Shown here: piece by piece, positions 60,807-64,000 of the stretch
Layout of the letters: every line of letters begins with the position of its first letter
Position numbering within the stretch: position 1 is the first letter of the stretch
Source: Algoriphagus halophilus
Lineage (GTDB): Bacteria > Bacteroidota > Bacteroidia > Cytophagales > Cyclobacteriaceae
Length of the DNA: 64,000 bases
NCBI RefSeq assembly: GCF_900129785.1
Contig: NZ_FSRC01000003.1
Coordinates: forward strand, 248,001 to 312,000
Reading direction: 5' to 3'
The notes under the pieces: model-generated
What the model saw: the letters and a program-made list of their open reading frames with translations, nothing else
Database searches by the model: none
What the model was told of the DNA's origin: nothing
Made by a program: the position numbers and the translations under genes

Positions 60807-62444
60807 ATGCATTCAAAGCCACTTTTATTACTCCTTTTTCTTGGGATATTATGGAGTTGTCAAACGAGGGAGCAAGAAACTTACAAGTTTCAAGTTTCTG
60901 ATTTGGAACCCCAGTTAGCCAAGCTTGCTTCCGATGAATTTATGGGTAGAATGCCCTTTACAGAGGGAGAGAGAATTACTGTCAATTATTTGGAAAAGGA
61001 ATTTAAGGAAATGGGTCTAGAGCCAGGAAATGGAGATTCCTATTTTCAAGAGGTTCCTTTGGTTTCCATACAGACCCTCCCCGCAGATCAAATGACGGTT
61101 AGTTCATCTAGCCAGACCATCCAATTAGAAGGGCTAAAAGATTATGTTCTCTGGTCGCAGAGGACGGATCCTGAAGTTAGTTTTCAAGATGCAGAAATGG
61201 TATTTGCAGGTTTCGGAATAATCGCTCCTGAGTATGGTTGGGATGATTATGAAAACATTGATGTCAAAGATAAAATTGTGGTTGTCCTTGTGAACGACCC
61301 TGGATTTGGGACCGAGGATGAAAGTTTTTTTAAAGGGAATACCATGACCTACTATGGTCGATGGACTTATAAATACGAAGAAGCAATTCGTCAGGGAGCT
61401 TTAGGTTGCTTGATTGTTCACAATACTATCCCTGCAGGCTACGGCTTTAATGTCATCCAAAATAAGTGGGATGCTTCCTTGCTATATTTGGACGAAAGGG
61501 GAAATGATGCCTACAAAACTGCTTTTGAAGGATGGTTGACCTTGCCCACAGCAAATAAACTTTTTGAAATGGCAGGATTAGATGGAAGGAAGCTTTTAGC
61601 TGATGCGAGAAAACCAGATTTTCAGGCAATACCAATGAATCTAACGGCAAGTACTTCTATGCAGGTAATTGCTAAATATGATGTGTCAAAAAATGTTGTA
61701 GCTAAAGTTACTGGTGCCACTAAACCAGAGGATGTGATTATTTATACTGCCCATTGGGATCACTTCGGTTATGGAGCTCCCGATGAAACAGGGGATAGTA
61801 TTTACAACGGAGCATTGGATAATGCATCGGGAACCGCGGCATTATTGGCATTGGCAAGGGCTTTTAAAACGGACCCTCAACCTGAACGTACGGTCGTGTT
61901 TCTGGCAGTAACTGCGGAAGAACAGGGGCTATGGGGCTCTGCATATTATGCCCAAAATCCGATTTTCCCGAAAGAGCTTACAGTCGCCAACATCAATATG
62001 GATGGGATCAATCCATATGGTAAAATGAAAGACGTTTCTTTAATAGGAATAGGACAATCTGAAATGGAAGATTTATTGAATGTAGAACTCGAGAAAGTAG
62101 GGAGGTATTCTGCTCCAGATCCCACTCCATCTGCAGGTTATTATTTCAGATCAGATCATTTCAATTTTGCTAAAATCGGTGTTCCTGCGCTTTATTTCAG
62201 TAATGGTATAGACCATGTAGAAAAAGGAAAAGAATATGGGAAGGAATTGGAAGATCTGTACGTTCAAAATTATTACCACAAACCTTCTGATGAATACGAT
62301 CCTAGCAGATGGAACCTAGATGGAGCGGTGGATGATGTTCAGGTCCTATATGAGGTGGGAAGAAATCTGGCCAACTCAGGTAATTGGCCTAAGTGGAAGC
62401 CAAATTCCGAGTTCCGGGCACTTCGTGAATCCTATATGAAATAA
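60807..62444 (+). CDS. M28-family peptidase lipoprotein
   Basis: 545 residues, lipoprotein signal LLLLLFLGILWSC. The M28 zinc ligands read from IIYTAHWDHFGYG, LDNASGTAAL, VTAEEQGLWGSAYYA (catalytic Glu pair), NINMDGI and FRSDHFNFAK. Between about 110 and 260 there is an inserted PA-like domain (FAGFGIIAPEYGWDDYE, KDKIVVVLVNDPG, ALGCLIVHN). It should be an aminopeptidase or folate-hydrolase-like enzyme acting in the envelope. Distinct from the QC-like member at 2203, which lacks the PA domain. Ends before a strong hairpin shared with the convergent DinB gene. Confidence 0.92.
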   Translation: MHSKPLLLLLFLGILWSCQTREQETYKFQVSDLEPQLAKLASDEFMGRMPFTEGERITVNYLEKEFKEMGLEPGNGDSYFQEVPLVSIQTLPADQMTVSSSSQTIQLEGLKDYVLWSQRTDPEVSFQDAEMVFAGFGIIAPEYGWDDYENIDVKDKIVVVLVNDPGFGTEDESFFKGNTMTYYGRWTYKYEEAIRQGALGCLIVHNTIPAGYGFNVIQNKWDASLLYLDERGNDAYKTAFEGWLTLPTANKLFEMAGLDGRKLLADARKPDFQAIPMNLTASTSMQVIAKYDVSKNVVAKVTGATKPEDVIIYTAHWDHFGYGAPDETGDSIYNGALDNASGTAALLALARAFKTDPQPERTVVFLAVTAEEQGLWGSAYYAQNPIFPKELTVANINMDGINPYGKMKDVSLIGIGQSEMEDLLNVELEKVGRYSAPDPTPSAGYYFRSDHFNFAKIGVPALYFSNGIDHVEKGKEYGKELEDLYVQNYYHKPSDEYDPSRWNLDGAVDDVQVLYEVGRNLANSGNWPKWKPNSEFRALRESYMK

Positions 62445-62522
62445 GGAAGAGAATGGGTATCGATCAAAAGGTATTTTTAGCTCAAACTACCTAACATAAA
62501 ACTGTTCTCAGAAGTAAAAAAC

Positions 62523-62559
62523 AGCAAGAGCACCCAAAGGCAATTTGGGTGCTCTTGCT
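62523..62559 (-). terminator. Terminator between the M28 and DinB genes
   Basis: A perfect 16-bp stem (AGCAAGAGCACCCAAA and complement) with a 5-nt loop. The U-tract GTTTTTTACTTC is on the minus strand, so it ends the DinB operon; on the plus strand it is followed only by ATTTAAATG, weaker. Confidence 0.88.
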
Positions 62560-62586
62560 ATTTAAATGTGTAGTAAAACCCAATTT

Positions 62587-63153
62587 TTATTGAGGTAGTC
62601 TAGACCTTAGTAAGGCAATTTGCCCCATATGGTTTGATTGATGCTCCATTACGTGGAACCAAGCCCAATAATTATTCATCTCAGTTCCTGCTGCCTTTGA
62701 AGTAAACCATTTATCGTCTTTTTCCTTCAGCAAAGCTTTGGTTTGTTCCCTTACTTCATCCCAAATTTCGAAATAATATGAAATTGGCTTTCCTTTATAC
62801 TCTTCCCGGGCATCCTCTCCAAGCATTAACCCTTTCATCCATTTGGCCTCTTCGGATTCATTAAACTCTCTATTTTCAAATGTATAAACCTGATAGAATG
62901 CTTCGGTTGCTGCCAAGTGCAAAATCATGGCTCCGATTCTATTGGCTTTATCATCCAAAAGAAAATCTACCTGTTCCTGATTCATGGAACTAGTGATCCT
63001 AAAAATTCTCCCTTTGATGTCGTCTAACATGGCGACCATATTTCCAATGTCATGGGAATATCCTTTTGGAGGTTCGATCACTTGAGCATTGGAAACACCA
63101 CTGAAAAAGAGGGCAATGAAAAATGAGAGCGTAAAAATTTGTATTCGTTTCAT
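62587..63153 (-). CDS. DinB-family protein with signal peptide
   Basis: 188 residues. A Sec signal (IQIFTLSFFIALFFSGVSNAQ) precedes a four-helix DinB/YfiT-type domain with the metal His triad (MILHLAATEAF, FHVMEHQSNHMGQIALL). DinB-fold proteins often carry out thiol transfers or zinc-dependent chemistry; an exported version is less usual. It follows the glyoxalase-fold gene by 18 bp in an operon. Substrate unknown. Confidence 0.88.
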   Translation of the reverse strand: MKRIQIFTLSFFIALFFSGVSNAQVIEPPKGYSHDIGNMVAMLDDIKGRIFRITSSMNQEQVDFLLDDKANRIGAMILHLAATEAFYQVYTFENREFNESEEAKWMKGLMLGEDAREEYKGKPISYYFEIWDEVREQTKALLKEKDDKWFTSKAAGTEMNNYWAWFHVMEHQSNHMGQIALLRSRLPQ

Positions 63154-63171
63154 AGTTGTTATAATTAAGTG

Positions 63172-63555
63172 TTAGATAGTGAGTTCAATATGATTTCCTT
63201 CCGGATCTAAAATGATACTTTCGAAATAGCCATCACCGGTGGTTCTGGGTTCGCCGACGATTTCAAAACCATCATTTCTCAACTTTTCTGTTAAACTAAG
63301 GACCTTTTCTTTACTTCCTGTTGAAAGGGCAATATGAGTATACCCAAAGGAATGATTTCGTTGTTCTGGAGTGAATATTTCCTGTTTGTGCATCAGTTCA
63401 ATTCTTGCCCCTGATTCAAATGATAAAAAGTAGGACGTGAAGTTTTTAGAAGGATTATGGTATTTTTCTCCTGCAGTCATGGCAAAGTATTTACAATAGA
63501 AATCCTTCATCATTTCCAGGTTTTCAACCCAAATTGCCAAGTGCTCAAGTTTCAT
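63172..63555 (-). CDS. Glyoxalase/bleomycin-resistance (VOC) family protein
   Basis: 127 residues with the VOC fold: opening MKLEHLAIWVENLEMMKDFY, middle IELMHKQ, HIALST, and closing YFESIILDPEGNHIELTI. Metal ligands fit H5, the Glu after the MHKQ strand, the His of THIAL and the last Glu. No catalytic assignment is possible from the motifs alone; could be lactoylglutathione lyase-like or a drug-binding relative. Middle gene of the three-gene minus-strand operon. Confidence 0.9.
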   Translation of the reverse strand: MKLEHLAIWVENLEMMKDFYCKYFAMTAGEKYHNPSKNFTSYFLSFESGARIELMHKQEIFTPEQRNHSFGYTHIALSTGSKEKVLSLTEKLRNDGFEIVGEPRTTGDGYFESIILDPEGNHIELTI

Positions 63556-63560
63556 AAAAA

Positions 63561-64000
63561 CTATTTTTTACCTAAAAGTATGATGCCATGAAGCTGGTCT
63601 ACCTCTTTCTCAGTTTCCGAGTTCTTTGATACGCTTTGAAATACTATTTGAATCTTCATCGAGTCATTTGGGATTTCAAAACTCATGTCTGCCGGACTTA
63701 TATTTTGGACATAACCTTGCCCATATAAATTTTCAATTTCCTTTTTCATTTCGATTAGATCCACATGACCCTTTACATTCCCAATTTCTACATGAAAAGT
63801 TGAAAGGTCTTCGTCTACCCAAATTTTTGCTATCCCGATCTCGGGAACCGGCCAAGTCTTATCCAGATTGGTTTCCAAATTCAAATCAAAAGCCAATTCA
63901 TAATCATATCCAGAAATAGGTCTAACCTCTTGAAATTGAATTTCCCATCTAAAATGAATAGGTAATTTATCGTTCAATTGAATTTGGAGTTCATTGACAT
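63561..64000 (-). CDS. Hypothetical protein, 5' end beyond the right edge
   Basis: No family recognised. The reading frame is open from the stop at 63561 to the edge of the window (residues VNELQIQLNDKLPIHFRW... upstream of the first possible TTG at 63977), so the start codon is probably outside. It is rich in Glu/Asp and beta-strand-like sequence (GYDYELAFDLNLETNL, TFHVEIGNVKGHVDL) with no signal motif in view. It precedes the VOC gene by 5 bp and so belongs to the same operon. Confidence 0.6.
   Translation of the reverse strand, partial: VNELQIQLNDKLPIHFRWEIQFQEVRPISGYDYELAFDLNLETNLDKTWPVPEIGIAKIWVDEDLSTFHVEIGNVKGHVDLIEMKKEIENLYGQGYVQNISPADMSFEIPNDSMKIQIVFQSVSKNSETEKEVDQLHGIILLGKK

Noticed and set aside
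1..64000. tRNA, rRNA, CRISPR, insertion sequence, prophage or conjugation genes
   Set aside because: The intergenic stretches were read by eye for T-loop-like words, repeats and transposase motifs; none was convincing. A covariance search would be decisive for small RNAs.

Overview
The window is a stretch of ordinary-looking chromosome from a Bacteroidota bacterium, most likely a Cytophagales/Cyclobacteriaceae-type (Algoriphagus-like) organism. That placement is an inference from gene content: a GLPGLI protein beside a large outer-membrane barrel, a NagB fused to a PIG-L domain, many Bacteroidota-style secreted lipoproteins, many sulfatases, Gfo/Idh/MocA and GMC enzymes with signal peptides, A-rich leaders without strong Shine-Dalgarno sites, and low GC by eye. 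No rRNA, tRNA, CRISPR array, insertion sequence, phage or conjugation gene was seen. About 53 coding regions were recognised, two of them cut by the window ends.

Layout. 1-3.2 kb: galactokinase (cut by the left edge) behind a LacI regulator, then a glutaminyl-cyclase-like M28 lipoprotein overlapping cysS. 3.2-6.4 kb: cysS and purH. 6.8-12.3 kb: GH18 chitinase-like lipoprotein, PEP synthase overlapping an SDR dehydrogenase, and a multi-pass membrane protein. 12.7-19.6 kb: sulfatase, purN, proBA, a UbiA-type prenyltransferase, a nitrilase. 19.7-24.7 kb: ROK sugar kinase, NagB-PIG-L fusion and a CBS-DUF294 protein. 24.8-29.8 kb: gluconokinase, secreted amidohydrolase, aldose epimerase, a secreted unknown protein and DUF4142. 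29.9-35.6 kb: a compact cell-wall recycling block (NagZ-like GH3, AmpG-like permease, GNAT, GHL10 lipoprotein, amidase lipoprotein). 35.8-42.7 kb: DeoR regulator, di-haem cytochrome c, M20 amidase, patatin-barrel protein, GH43. 42.9-49 kb: a probable sugar-oxidation operon (small subunit, GMC FAD subunit, TIM-barrel isomerase), an alpha/beta hydrolase-TPR protein that seems to lack its nucleophile, and a second sulfatase. 49-54.9 kb: a two-component system divergent from a GLPGLI/outer-membrane barrel pair. 55-64 kb: two secreted oxidoreductases, two tandem di-haem cytochromes, a 2OG-Fe oxygenase-like protein, an HEAGH protein, an M28 peptidase, and a DinB/glyoxalase/unknown operon cut by the right edge.

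Taken together the region looks specialised for harvesting polysaccharides and amino sugars: hydrolases and sulfatases outside the cytoplasm, periplasmic oxidation of sugars to cytochrome c, and cytoplasmic kinases, epimerases and deaminases feeding central metabolism (PEP synthase, NagB). Housekeeping genes (cysS, purH, purN, proBA) are interspersed.

The most rewarding non-coding signals are short repeats beside regulators: three (G/C)TTAAC repeats at exactly 10-bp spacing between the two-component operon and the GLPGLI operon; three TCTTG repeats at 10-bp spacing just upstream of the DeoR gene; and two A/T-rich palindromes in the cytochrome/M20 divergent region. No wholly new defence or mobile system was found.
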